From contig JAFKFG010000030.1 of NCBI GenBank assembly GCA_017307355.1, forward strand, positions 1 through 41,880: a DNA stretch of 41,880 bases, written 5' to 3'. The notes beneath the pieces were generated by a model that was not told the DNA's origin, searched no databases, and saw only the letters and a list, made by a program, of their open reading frames with translations. A program made the position numbers and the translations under genes. How positions within the stretch are numbered: position 1 is the stretch's first letter; every line of letters begins with the position of its first letter. The DNA comes from Alphaproteobacteria bacterium (GTDB taxonomy: Bacteria > Pseudomonadota > Alphaproteobacteria > Micropepsales > Micropepsaceae). Of the stretch, positions 34,137 to 41,880 are shown one piece after another.

Positions 34137-35756
34137 CTAATCAGCCATGGGATAACAGGCACTGAGCGCCTGATACTTTTTCCACTCGTCGCGCAGCAGG
34201 CCGACCGTCGCGGGACGATGCCCTCGTTTGCGATTGGCGGCGCCGATGGCAAAAACCAGATCCCATTGCCGGAACAAGATCGCATAAGCCTGGAAGATGG
34301 AATTGCGGCTGTCATAGATGCTGGTCGCTTCGGAGGCCGCGCCGTTCAGTTCCAGGATCTTGAAATTCTCCCCGGCCAGGATGTCGCTATCCTGGGCATA
34401 ACGGACATCGTAGCGGCCGATGAAGAAATCCGGCACCTGGCGCGAGATCTGGTCGATGCGCGCTTCCAGCTCGGCGCTCCACAGATGCATCCCGTCGCGG
34501 AAAATGCAGCCCTGGCAGTGATTGCCCGCTTCCACCAGCTTGAGGCGCTCGCCCTCCGCCAGCACCTTGTCGCGGATCGCGCGATGGCGGTGCAGATAGG
34601 TGCGGGCCATGATCGCGGCGCGACTGTCGTCCAGGATCAGCTGCTCCACCGTGCGATGGCCGTCGCCCGTGACCGCGGGAAAGATCTTTTCCGTGATCGC
34701 GAAAATGTGCCCCCGCTCTTCGTCGGGAAACCGGTAATAGAAAATGCCCGCCTCGCAGGGCCCCGCCGCATATTCCTGCAACAGCACTTCGCCGGACACC
34801 TGCTCCAGATAATCGCGCGCATCGGCGGGCACCCGCACCAGCCTGAAGCCGCTGCCCCGCTGGGCGATGTTGGGCTTCAGCACCACGGGCAGCTCAAGGC
34901 CATGTTCCGCGCAAAGCCGTTCGAACTGGGCCATGCGCGCCTCGGCCGATCCGCGCGCGATCAGCGCGGCACGGGCGGTGAAAGCGGGCGAGGTCTGGAA
35001 CAGGTCGCGGAGAATCTCTTCCTTCGATTCCCCCACGATGCCGCCGGTGAGCATGCCCGGATTGGCGATGGTGGGCAGGTTGAGGCCGCGATATTTGATC
35101 GCCAGCCGCGCATAATTCAGCCCGATGGGAATATAGAAGAGATTGGCGGGCCAGAATTCCCATTGCAGCCAGCGCTGCATCGCGGGCGAGCGGACCAGGG
35201 CGCGCATGCGTTCGCGGAAAAGCAGCGACAGGCCCGCCAGAAGAAGAACAATCACCGCCGCGACGATCAAGGTGCCCTTCGCCGCCGCATACCAGGCGAC
35301 GGCCTCGGTTCCCGCGGCCCAGACCAGGGTGAATATCAGGGGCACCCATACCAGCCCCATCAAGGCCGTCACCGCCGCGAAGGACAGGAAGGGAACCGCC
35401 AAGGTACCGGCAATCAAATAGGTGGGAAGGCGCAGGCCCGGAACGAAGCGGGCCACCAGCAGAACCAGCAGCCCCCGCTTCTTCCACCAGGCTTCGCTTT
35501 TCGCCAACCGGTCTTCATTGACCCGGCGCTTCACCCAAGCGCGGCCCAGGAAAGGGCGGCCGAAATAGCGCGCCAGGGCATAGAGGCCCAGATCTCCCAG
35601 CCAGATTCCAAAAAAGCAGGCAGCAAGACCGAATGGCGTCGCCAGCTGGCCCGCGGCGGCCAGCGCCGCGCCGCCCAGGGTCGCCGCGTCCTCGGAAAAG
35701 AAAGTAAGGAAAAACAGCGACGCGGCCTTGGTCCAGGTGAGATCGAGCATGGTCAT
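34137..35756 (-). CDS. DedA-like membrane domain fused to an ATP-grasp-like domain
   Basis: The 539-aa protein has an N-terminal DedA/VTT domain (about residues 1-190): FFSEDAATLGGAALAAAGQ, GDLGLYALARYFGRP, then LVLLVARFVPGLRLPTYLIAGT with the conserved Arg and Pro. After a linker, residues 215-510 form an ATP-grasp-like domain: VVLKPNIAQRGSGFRLV, GEVLLQEYAAG (grasp strand), ITEKIFPAVTGDG, YDVRYAQD and FKILELNGAASEATSIYD (metal-binding Glu/Asn). DedA proteins flip or carry polyprenyl and phospho-lipids; ATP-grasp enzymes ligate carboxylates to amines. A lipid-linked ligation at the inner membrane is inferred. Start overlaps the upstream stop (ATGA). Confidence 0.85.
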   Translation of the reverse strand: MTMLDLTWTKAASLFFLTFFSEDAATLGGAALAAAGQLATPFGLAACFFGIWLGDLGLYALARYFGRPFLGRAWVKRRVNEDRLAKSEAWWKKRGLLVLLVARFVPGLRLPTYLIAGTLAVPFLSFAAVTALMGLVWVPLIFTLVWAAGTEAVAWYAAAKGTLIVAAVIVLLLAGLSLLFRERMRALVRSPAMQRWLQWEFWPANLFYIPIGLNYARLAIKYRGLNLPTIANPGMLTGGIVGESKEEILRDLFQTSPAFTARAALIARGSAEARMAQFERLCAEHGLELPVVLKPNIAQRGSGFRLVRVPADARDYLEQVSGEVLLQEYAAGPCEAGIFYYRFPDEERGHIFAITEKIFPAVTGDGHRTVEQLILDDSRAAIMARTYLHRHRAIRDKVLAEGERLKLVEAGNHCQGCIFRDGMHLWSAELEARIDQISRQVPDFFIGRYDVRYAQDSDILAGENFKILELNGAASEATSIYDSRNSIFQAYAILFRQWDLVFAIGAANRKRGHRPATVGLLRDEWKKYQALSACYPMAD

Positions 35757-36277
35757 GCCGACCTGCGGGCGGTCGTTTTCTGGTAATCGATGGTGGAGGG
35801 CGCGACGCCGAAATCCTGCGGCATGGGCATTTTGCGCATGTCGCAGATCATTCCGATCAGCGCGTAATGATGGATGGCGTGGGACACCGCATACATGATT
35901 TCGCGGCCGATGGTGGACGGCGCCGAACAGGGCCCGGATCCGGCATAGGAAATCTTGTACCGCGCCTCGATCGGCCGGTCGGGCTGCAGGGTGGCGAGAA
36001 ACCGCGCGGCGTGGCGGAAATCCCGCGTCACCTGCAGCGCGAAAAGCCGCTCCTGCTCCAGCCCGGCATCCCGTTCGCGCCGGTCATAATCGACCAGGGG
36101 CCCGTTCACCGCTTCCAACAGAAGTTTGAAATGTTCCAGGCTGTGGCGGTAATGGGCGCCGACCGATGCCCGGACATCGCCCGCATCGGCATATTGAGTG
36201 TCGCTCAACCCCATCAGCAGGGCCTCGCCCTGTTCGAGCACTTCGTCCATCGCGGCCAGAAGCTGGTTGGTGCTCAT
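35753..36277 (-). CDS. DinB-like four-helix metal-binding protein
   Basis: This 174-aa protein has the DinB/YfiT-like arrangement of helices with His residues in VGAHYRHSLEHFKLL and SHAIHHYALIGMICD, which would form a three-His metal site. Such proteins are often thiol-dependent transferases or hydrolases. It is translationally coupled to the DedA-ATP-grasp gene (ATGA), so it may modify the same substrate. Start at MSTNQLLAAMDEVLE. Confidence 0.85.
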   Translation of the reverse strand: MSTNQLLAAMDEVLEQGEALLMGLSDTQYADAGDVRASVGAHYRHSLEHFKLLLEAVNGPLVDYDRRERDAGLEQERLFALQVTRDFRHAARFLATLQPDRPIEARYKISYAGSGPCSAPSTIGREIMYAVSHAIHHYALIGMICDMRKMPMPQDFGVAPSTIDYQKTTARRSA

Positions 36278-36418
36278 CCCCAGATACCCCTTCGGCGTCG
36301 CCAGCCGACCGACGCAGTCAAACCACGTGACGGATAGTGGGAATTCTTGCTCAGGGGCACAAGGGCTATTTTACCGGCCAACGCGCAACAGACTTCTCTG
36401 CAGAATTCGGCTTAGGGT

Positions 36419-36937
36419 CTATTGGCCGGGTGCCGATCTCGTGACCTTCGTCCGCGTCCATTTGGACCCTTCGGAGCGCATAAAGTCAGACCCGAGTTTC
36501 CAAACCAGTGTCTTATTCTTCTCATCGGAAGAAAAATAAACGCCGGCAGGAACCAGCGCGATCAATGCCTTGCTCACATAGACGCCGCCCGTCATGAACC
36601 TGCCGTCCTTTACTTGGCCGTCCTGGAAGACGCGCATCTCGAACCGTTCGGGAGCCCGATAATACAAATAGTCCGCGTCTTCGGCCTCAAGCTGATAGTC
36701 TCCGGCGGGAAGACGTATTCCCCGCGTTGTCGTTCGCACCAGACCGTCGCCGTCCAGCCAAACTTCCGGCTCGTTGAACGTCAATGTTCCGTTCGCGCCT
36801 TGCGCCGCCGTAACGACACGGTCCTCGGATTGTACCGGCGACAAGCTCATGGATGTTTGCGCCTTCGCGCCGGTGCCTGACAGGATTGCCCCCACCATCA
36901 TGGCCACGCCAAATGCTGCGCGCATCCGAAAGATCAT
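36419..36937 (-). CDS. Secreted hypothetical protein
   Basis: This 172-aa protein has a signal peptide (cleavage near AKA-QT), then a beta-rich domain (GIRLPAGDYQLEAEDADYLYYRAPERFEMRV in parts). The C-terminus ends SKWTRTKVTRSAPGQ. No cysteine, lipobox or known domain was recognised. AGGT lies 7 nt before the ATG. It is followed by a remnant of a TonB receptor. Confidence 0.7.
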   Translation of the reverse strand: MIFRMRAAFGVAMMVGAILSGTGAKAQTSMSLSPVQSEDRVVTAAQGANGTLTFNEPEVWLDGDGLVRTTTRGIRLPAGDYQLEAEDADYLYYRAPERFEMRVFQDGQVKDGRFMTGGVYVSKALIALVPAGVYFSSDEKNKTLVWKLGSDFMRSEGSKWTRTKVTRSAPGQ

Positions 36938-36990
36938 TTTCGTACCTGACAGCTAGCCCCTCGACAGCCTCATAGCTCCCGGCCCGTGAG

Positions 36991-37384
36991 TCAATTTGCG
37001 CCTGTCAGACCCTTATGAGCAGGCGAGAGAAATCCGACCCCATCGCGAAGCGCGAAGGCGCCGCTCTTGTAATAGAGCGTGCCGGCCGTGTTGCTGGTCC
37101 AGCGGTTCGACGCCAGCGACAGGTTCGGCGTCACGGTCAGCTTCGGCGTCGCCTGCCAGCTCAACCCGGCGAATGCTTTGTGCGTCGGCACGCCAGTCAA
37201 CTGGAACCCGTGACATTGGCCGGCGTATGAATATGGCGCATCAGATATGTGTAGTTGGCGCCCAGGCTCAGATCGTCGGTCAGCTGACCCAGCGTTTCGG
37301 CCTCGAAGCCGTAATAGGCGCCGTGACCGATATTGCGGCTTTGAGTTTGGCGCGGAATGTCATAAGAGGCCCGGATATTCGTTA
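36991..37384 (-). pseudogene. TonB-dependent receptor C-terminal remnant, frameshifted
   Basis: The minus strand reads GAYYGFEAETLGQLTDDLSL and GANYTYLMRHIHTPANVTG, then a stop, and in the next frame GVPTHKAFAGLSWQATPKLT plus SNRWTSNTAGTLYYKSGAFA. These are beta strands of a TonB receptor barrel. The reading frame breaks near 37203-37210, the last strand is lost (the end FLSPAHKGLTGAN is not receptor-like), and the 5' end is truncated near the CCCGGATAT/ATATCCGGG inverted repeat at 37370-37392. Confidence 0.75.
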
Positions 37385-37442
37385 TATCCGGGTGTATACA
37401 ACGGAAGACATAGGCTCTGTAAAGCTTTTCATCCGCCGCCGA

Positions 37443-37697
37443 TCAGGGCCGTACCGGCTGGGTGATGTATTCGGTGCGATATTTGCCGCTTTGGAGCAGT
37501 ACCTTCACGGCGATGAAGCCGCCGGTCCGGCTGGCGCTGTTGGCGCTGCGAATGGCGATGCCGATCGCATTCGCGCGATCCGCGGTGATGCCGATCGGCT
37601 CGCTGAGATCGTTGCGCGCGATGAATTTCTTCTGCACCGGATCCCACGCGACGGTGAACACCCGCATGGCGGCCGATGGGACCTGACCTTCAGACAT
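37443..37697 (-). CDS. Small hypothetical protein, 84 aa
   Basis: The ORF begins MSEGQVPSAAMRVFTVAWDP and contains KKFIARNDLSEPIGITADRANAIGIAIRSANSAS, ending QPVRP. It has alternating hydrophobic and polar residues suggesting a small beta/alpha fold. No ribosome site is obvious. It lies in a debris zone and may itself be a fragment; the family is not recognised. An AT-rich stretch 37740-37800 upstream could contain its promoter. Confidence 0.45.
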   Translation of the reverse strand: MSEGQVPSAAMRVFTVAWDPVQKKFIARNDLSEPIGITADRANAIGIAIRSANSASRTGGFIAVKVLLQSGKYRTEYITQPVRP

Positions 37698-37827
37698 GAC
37701 GCTCGCCCCCCAGGGCCTAAGCAACTACCGTCGACGTCACCTTTTACCAGATTTAAGACAGTTTACAAAGGAAACATACATCGTAAGTAAACGGCCCGCT
37801 GGGGTACCCGGTCGAAGATTTCGCAAT

Positions 37828-37857
37828 AAAAAAAGGGGCCGGTCGGGCCCCTCTTTT
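37828..37857. terminator. Bidirectional terminator, outer copy
   Basis: AGGGGCC-GGTCG-GGCCCCT flanked by seven A on one side and TCTTTT on the other. It is a diverged duplicate of the terminator at 38011-38040 and lies beside the duplicated tRNA-Ser 3' fragment. Confidence 0.75.
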
Positions 37858-37860
37858 AAA

Positions 37861-37879
37861 TGGCGGACAGGGTGGGATT
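37861..37879 (-). repeat. Duplicate of the tRNA-Ser 3' end (att-like)
   Basis: The 19 bases match exactly the tRNA-Ser 3' end including CCA (38042-38060), 181 bp away and in the same orientation. With the copied terminator this looks like the attL/attR signature of a tRNA-targeted element. Between the copies (37880-38010) are three hairpins: GGAAA/TTTCC with CAGGC/GCCTG (37882-37907), CAGGCGG/CCGCCTG (37927-37947) and AAATCGGC/GCCGATTT (37951-37970). No gene is visible in 37698-38041. Confidence 0.7.
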
Positions 37880-38010
37880 GCGGAAATCAGGCTTTGGCCT
37901 GCTTTCCGTCCTCGCTGCGCTCGGATCAGGCGGCCTCTGACCGCCTGCCCAAATCGGCTGACGCCGATTTGTCGAACATGGGTTCGAAATCCTCCGCCAT
38001 CTCCGCCATT

Positions 38011-38040
38011 AAAAAAGGGGCCGATTAGGCCCCTTTTTTA
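38011..38040. terminator. Bidirectional terminator of tRNA-Ser
   Basis: AAAAAAGGGGCC-GATTA-GGCCCCTTTTTT is a perfect intrinsic terminator in both directions. It lies immediately after the tRNA-Ser 3' end. Confidence 0.85.
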
Positions 38041-38041
38041 A

Positions 38042-38131
38042 TGGCGGACAGGGTGGGATTCGAACCCACGGAGCCCTTGCAGGCTCGCCGCATTTCGAGT
38101 GCGGTGCCATCGACCACTCGACCACCTGTCC
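38042..38131 (-). tRNA. tRNA-Ser (anticodon CGA)
   Basis: The 90-nt minus-strand tRNA has encoded CCA, acceptor stem GGACAGG/CCTGTCC, discriminator G and anticodon stem CCGCA/TGCGG with loop CTCGAAA giving CGA. It has a long variable arm (GAGCCTGCAAGGGCTC) typical of serine tRNAs and T-loop TTCGAAT. It reads UCG codons. Confidence 0.96.
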
Positions 38132-38215
38132 GTCGGCGGAGATACTTGAGCGGCCCCGGCTTGGCAAGCCGAAGGCCGCCCGGAAATCCTGTATCTTCGG
38201 GCTTCGGGAGGGACC

Positions 38216-39259
38216 ATGCGCCATATCCGTTTGCCTGGCCTGGCGGTTATCGCCTGCCTGGCCGCCGCCGGGGCGGCCGCCCAGGATGCCGCTCCCGGGC
38301 TGCACGAGGACGTGACCTTCTCCAACTATCCGCCGCTGGCGCGCAATTCGCAGCTTCTCTCCCGCGTGTTCACGCCCCTGACCCTGGCCGGCATCCGGCG
38401 CGAATTCGCGCGAGACGGGAAAAGCCTCAGCGAAACCTCGGTCGATCTGGCGGCGGAAAAATTCCTCGTTTATGTGCCGCCGACCAGGCCGCCCCAGGGA
38501 TATCGCCTGATGGTGTTCGTCCCGCCCTGGCAGAAGGCACAGCTGCCCCAGGGCTGGAGGCCGGTGCTGGACCAATTCGGGATGATTTTCGTGACACCCG
38601 CCCGGTCGGGCAATGAGGAAGACATTGTCAGCCGCCGCGAACCCCTGGCCCTGATCGCGGCGCAGAATGTGATGGTGCAATATCCCGTCGATCCCGCGCA
38701 GGTCTTTGTCGGCGGCATGTCGGGCGGCGCCCGCCTGGCGCTGCGCCTGGCCCTGGCCTATCCCGATCTTTTTCATGGCGCCCTGCTGAATTCGGGCAGC
38801 GATGTGATCGGCACGATCTATGAGCCGCTGCCTCCAGCGCCCCTGTTCCGGCAATTTCAGACCGGAACGCGCCTTCTCTATGTGACCGGCGACCATGATG
38901 CCGCCAATGTCGAATCGGAGATGCGCAGCAAGCGTGCGATGCAGGACTGGTGCGTCTCCGACGTGGCCAGCATCCGCATGCCGTTTGCCGGCCATGACGT
39001 CGCGCCCCCCGCCATCCTGTCGCGGGCGCTTCAGGCCCTGCTGCAGCCCGAGCGGCCGGACCCGGAGCGGATGGCCGTTTGCCGCGCCGCAATCGAGGCC
39101 GAGGTTGCTGACGGACTGGTCAAGGCGGATGCCTTGATCGCCGGCGGCAACCGCGCCGATGCCCAAAAAACGGTCAAGAATATCGATGCCAAATTTGGCG
39201 GCTTGGCTGCGCCGCGCAGCGTAGAACTCGATACAATTCTGACAAGAATTCAGCCGTAG
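38216..39259 (+). CDS. Secreted alpha/beta-hydrolase-like protein
   Basis: The 347-aa protein has a signal peptide (cleavage near AAA-QD). A hydrolase fold follows with nucleophile elbow FVGGMSGGARLAL (Ser169), acid loop LYVTGDHDAANV (Asp226 or Asp228) and His260 (MPFAGHD). The pattern resembles poly(3-hydroxybutyrate) depolymerase or feruloyl-esterase-like proteins, but the substrate is unknown. The C-terminal 80 residues form a helical tail. It may be transcribed alone or with the two following genes. Confidence 0.8.
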   Translation: MRHIRLPGLAVIACLAAAGAAAQDAAPGLHEDVTFSNYPPLARNSQLLSRVFTPLTLAGIRREFARDGKSLSETSVDLAAEKFLVYVPPTRPPQGYRLMVFVPPWQKAQLPQGWRPVLDQFGMIFVTPARSGNEEDIVSRREPLALIAAQNVMVQYPVDPAQVFVGGMSGGARLALRLALAYPDLFHGALLNSGSDVIGTIYEPLPPAPLFRQFQTGTRLLYVTGDHDAANVESEMRSKRAMQDWCVSDVASIRMPFAGHDVAPPAILSRALQALLQPERPDPERMAVCRAAIEAEVADGLVKADALIAGGNRADAQKTVKNIDAKFGGLAAPRSVELDTILTRIQP

Positions 39260-39385
39260 CTTTCCGGTCACAGCTTGTGATTTGGGCCGCCGGAGGTGTT
39301 TGCCAATGGCCTTGCCTCGTGTAACCTCGCGGCCGTCGGGGGCATAAAATAAAACTGGGCCCCTTCGCTCGCTGGAGGAGCCTTA

Positions 39386-40627
39386 ATGAAAAATATTCTT
39401 CGTTCCCGGAATTTCGCGATCGGTGCGAGTTTCGCCGTGCTGCTTGGTGCGCTTGGCGTCTCGCAGGTTGCGTTCCAAAGCAAAGCCGTAGCGCAGGTGG
39501 GTGCGACGGCGCCGAAGTTTGAAGTCGATCCTTTCTGGCCCAAGCCGCTCCCCAATCACTGGGTGATGGGCATGGCGATCGGCGTGTGGGTCGACGACAA
39601 TGATCACATCTGGATGGTGCATCGCGCCAACACCGTGGATCGCACCACCAACCAGCTGCAGCGCGGCCTTGGCGAATGCTGCCAGGCGGCCCCGCCGGTT
39701 CTGGAATTCGACGAAGCCGGCAACCTGCTTCATGCCTGGGGCGGCCCGGGCCAGGGTTACGACTGGCCGGAATCCAACCACGGCATCTTCGTGGACCATA
39801 AGGGCAATGTCTGGATCGGCGGCAATGGCGGCCCGGACTCGCACATCCTGAAATTCACGCAGGACGGCAAGTTCCTGATGCAGTACGGCAAGAAGAACGC
39901 GCGCCACAAAGCGGGCGCCGAGGCGGACGCCAATGTCGAAGCCTCGCAGAAGGACTTCGCCGCCAATTCGAACGACACGGAAAGCTTCGGCCGCGTCGCC
40001 AAGGTGTTCGTCGACGCCAAGGCCAACGAAGCCTATGTCGCGGACGGTTACTTGAACCACCGCGTCGCGGTCATCGATGCCGATACCGGCAAGATGAAGC
40101 GCTTCTGGGGCGCCTATGGCAACAAGCCGGATGATACGCCGCTGCCGGCATACAAGCCGGGCGACAAAAACGCCCCGCAGTTCCGCAATCCGGTGCATTG
40201 CGCCGATATGTCGGTGGACCGGCTGGTCTATGTCTGCGACCGCGTCAATGACCGCATGCAGGTCTTCACGCCCGAAGGCAAGTTCGTGAAGGAGATGTAT
40301 TACAAGACCAACACCATGACCGACGGTTCGGTCTGGGATATCGCCTTCTCCAAGGATCCGCAGCAGAAGTACATCTTCATGGCGGACGGCGTGAACGAAC
40401 AGGTCGTCGTGATCGATCGTCAGACCTTGACGCCCATCACCACCTTCGGTGACGGCGGCAACCATGCCGGCGAGTTCCATGGCGTGCACTCCATCGCCAT
40501 CGACTCCAAAGGCAATCTGTTCACGACGGAAACCTATGAAGGCCGTCGTATCCAGAAGTTCATCAACAAGGGCATGGCCAAGGTCACCAAGTTCGACCAG
40601 GGCGTGCCGCGTCCCGACAACAAATAA
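39386..40627 (+). CDS. Secreted NHL-type beta-propeller protein
   Basis: The 413-aa protein has an N-terminal signal/anchor helix (residues about 12-36, ending AVA-QV). Six NHL-like blades follow with recurring patterns such as GIFVDHKGNVWIGGNG, VFVDAKANEAYVADGYLNHRVAVID and HSIAIDSKGNLFTTETYEGRRIQKF. A distinctive GECCQAAPPVLEFD contains adjacent cysteines. Related proteins are annotated only as propeller or peptidylglycine-monooxygenase-like. GGAGGAG lies 6 nt before the ATG. It is 22 bp before the HupE-like gene and probably in one operon with it. Confidence 0.85.
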   Translation: MKNILRSRNFAIGASFAVLLGALGVSQVAFQSKAVAQVGATAPKFEVDPFWPKPLPNHWVMGMAIGVWVDDNDHIWMVHRANTVDRTTNQLQRGLGECCQAAPPVLEFDEAGNLLHAWGGPGQGYDWPESNHGIFVDHKGNVWIGGNGGPDSHILKFTQDGKFLMQYGKKNARHKAGAEADANVEASQKDFAANSNDTESFGRVAKVFVDAKANEAYVADGYLNHRVAVIDADTGKMKRFWGAYGNKPDDTPLPAYKPGDKNAPQFRNPVHCADMSVDRLVYVCDRVNDRMQVFTPEGKFVKEMYYKTNTMTDGSVWDIAFSKDPQQKYIFMADGVNEQVVVIDRQTLTPITTFGDGGNHAGEFHGVHSIAIDSKGNLFTTETYEGRRIQKFINKGMAKVTKFDQGVPRPDNK

Positions 40628-40649
40628 CCTGTTGTCTCGTTAGGTACGA

Positions 40650-41880
40650 ATGTTGAATAAGCTCATGCGCCGCCAGTTTGCTCTGCTACTGGCGGCGCTG
40701 ACTTTTTTAAGCCTGCCCCTGCCCGCTTTCGCCCATAATATTCCGGTCGAAGCGACGCTGCAGATGTTCGTCAAGCCTGAAGGCCACAAGCTTCAGGTGA
40801 TGATCCGCGTTCCGCTGACGACCTATGTCGACGCGGAATATCCGCGCCGCGAAGGCGGCTATGTCGATCTGGCCAAGGTCGATTTCTCGCTGCGCTCCGC
40901 CGCCACCGTGATCCTGCTCGAAACCCTCAAAATGTATGAGGGCGACAAGCAGCTTCCCAAGCCGACCATCGTCTCGACCCGGATGTCGCTGGAGTCGGAC
41001 AAGTCCTTCTCCAATTACGACACCGCCCTCGCCCATGTGACCGGCCCGCCGCTACCGCCGGAAACCACCATTTTCTGGGAACAGGGCAAGCTCGACGTGC
41101 TGCTGGAATATCCGATCCAGTCGGACAAATCCTATTTCTCCATGCATGCCGCCTTCGACCGGCTGGCGCAGCATGTGAACACCACCGTGCTGTTCATGCC
41201 GCCGGGCAGCCCCAGCCGCGCCTACGATCTGCAAGGCGATGCCGGCCTGGTTCACCTCGACCCCACCTGGTACCACGCCGCATGGCTGTTCGTGGTGATG
41301 GGCTTCTATCACATCCTGGAAGGCATCGATCACCTGCTCTTCCTGTTCTGCCTGGTCATCCCCTTCCGCCGCATCCGTCCGCTGATTCCCGTGGTCACCG
41401 CCTTCACGGTGGCGCATTCGATCACCCTGATCGCCTCGGCCTATGGCGTGGCGCCGGACGCGCTCTGGTTCCCGCCCCTGATCGAAATGCTGATCGCGAT
41501 CTCCATCGTCTATATGGCGCTGGAGAACATCATCGTCGAACATCCCGCCCGGCGCTGGATCGTCACCTTCTTCTTCGGGCTGGTGCACGGCTTCGGTTTT
41601 TCCTTCGTGCTGCGCGAGACCATGCAGTTCGCCGGCGACCATGTCCTGCCCTCGCTGCTCGCCTTCAATGTCGGGGTGGAGATCGGCCAGCTAGCGATGC
41701 TGGCCCTGTTCGTGCCGTTCCTGAATTTCCTCTTCCGCCGTGTGGTGGCGCAGCGGCTGGGCACGATCATCCTCTCGGCGCTGGTTGCCCATCAGGCCTG
41801 GCATTGGATGGAGGATCGCTTCGACGCCCTGTCGCAATTCCTCTGGCCCGAATTCACGCCCGAAGGCATGGTCAGCGCCC
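40650..41880 (+). CDS. HupE/UreJ-family membrane protein, truncated by window edge
   Basis: The frame is open for 410 codons to the window end without a stop. A signal peptide (cleavage AFA-HN near residue 28) leads to a periplasmic domain of about 170 residues. Membrane helices then carry the HupE/UreJ signatures FYHILEGIDHLLFLFCLV, VAHSITLIASAYG and GLVHGFGFSFVL, and the last part has HQAWHWMEDRF. The family is linked to metal, chiefly nickel or cobalt, uptake or to unknown transport; the His-rich helices fit that. The extended periplasmic N-terminus is the HupE/UreJ_2 type. Confidence 0.88.
   Translation, partial: MLNKLMRRQFALLLAALTFLSLPLPAFAHNIPVEATLQMFVKPEGHKLQVMIRVPLTTYVDAEYPRREGGYVDLAKVDFSLRSAATVILLETLKMYEGDKQLPKPTIVSTRMSLESDKSFSNYDTALAHVTGPPLPPETTIFWEQGKLDVLLEYPIQSDKSYFSMHAAFDRLAQHVNTTVLFMPPGSPSRAYDLQGDAGLVHLDPTWYHAAWLFVVMGFYHILEGIDHLLFLFCLVIPFRRIRPLIPVVTAFTVAHSITLIASAYGVAPDALWFPPLIEMLIAISIVYMALENIIVEHPARRWIVTFFFGLVHGFGFSFVLRETMQFAGDHVLPSLLAFNVGVEIGQLAMLALFVPFLNFLFRRVVAQRLGTIILSALVAHQAWHWMEDRFDALSQFLWPEFTPEGMVSA

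Noticed and set aside
38009..39271. 420-aa minus-strand frame crossing tRNA-Ser and the hydrolase gene
   Set aside because: It runs through a real tRNA and terminator and is antisense to a protein with a signal peptide and nucleophile elbow.
39383..40489. 368-aa minus-strand frame opposite the beta-propeller
   Set aside because: Antisense shadow; Val/His/Arg-rich repeats are the reverse of propeller blade codons.

Overview
The window is a GC-rich chromosomal stretch of an alphaproteobacterium. Support for that class comes from the conserved order ccmE-ccmF-ccmH-degP-response regulator-histidine kinase-glnE, the STAS-fused MlaE permease with an MCE protein and auxiliary lipoprotein, a NodT-type efflux lipoprotein and AatA-type aspartate aminotransferase. 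A Rhizomicrobium/Micropepsaceae-like soil organism would fit, but the genus cannot be fixed from sequence alone. Most of the window is housekeeping or envelope biology. Accessory signals sit in a few intergenic pockets.

Layout. 1-600: decayed tyrosine-recombinase C-terminus beside tRNA-Gly(GCC). 660-10620 (minus): a 113-aa His-rich protein, ccmE, ccmF, ccmH, then degP, an OmpR-type regulator, a histidine kinase and glnE, linking cytochrome c maturation, periplasmic quality control, signalling and nitrogen control. 10700-12900 (minus): glycine-zipper envelope protein and a predicted outer-membrane barrel. 13017-15001 (minus): aspartate aminotransferase translationally coupled to a CPBP protease. 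15140-15580 (+): small lipoprotein. 15584-16346 (minus): a DUF486 membrane-protein gene whose 5' end has been tandemly duplicated with a palindromic insert, giving three ATGA-coupled frames. 16885-18345 (+): NodT-type outer-membrane efflux lipoprotein. 18457-19440 (minus): aldo/keto reductase.

19824-23321 (+): Mla-type lipid transport operon (permease, ATPase, MCE protein, lipoprotein), followed by a DUF1328 mini-membrane protein. 23570-25439 (minus): APC permease and Mug-type DNA glycosylase. 25510-29581 (minus): membrane-anchored HtrA-like protease, MoxR ATPase, DUF58 and VWA proteins in one tight operon. 29671-31389 (minus): DipZ-like thiol-disulfide protein. 31537-33332 (+): a frameshifted secreted-protein pseudogene and a PQQ-type sugar dehydrogenase-like protein. 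33352-36937 (minus): TANGO2/NRDE protein, a DedA-ATP-grasp fusion coupled to a DinB-fold protein, and a secreted hypothetical.

36990-38131: a debris zone with a TonB-receptor remnant, an 84-aa ORF, and a 181-bp duplication of the tRNA-Ser(CGA) 3' end plus terminator enclosing three back-to-back hairpins. 38216-41880 (+): secreted alpha/beta hydrolase-like protein, secreted beta-propeller and a HupE/UreJ-like membrane protein cut by the window edge.

The most unusual structures are the 209-bp tandem repeat in the DUF486 locus, the tRNA-Ser mini-duplication and the DedA-ATP-grasp fusion. No CRISPR array, intact insertion sequence, intact phage or recognisable defence island was seen.
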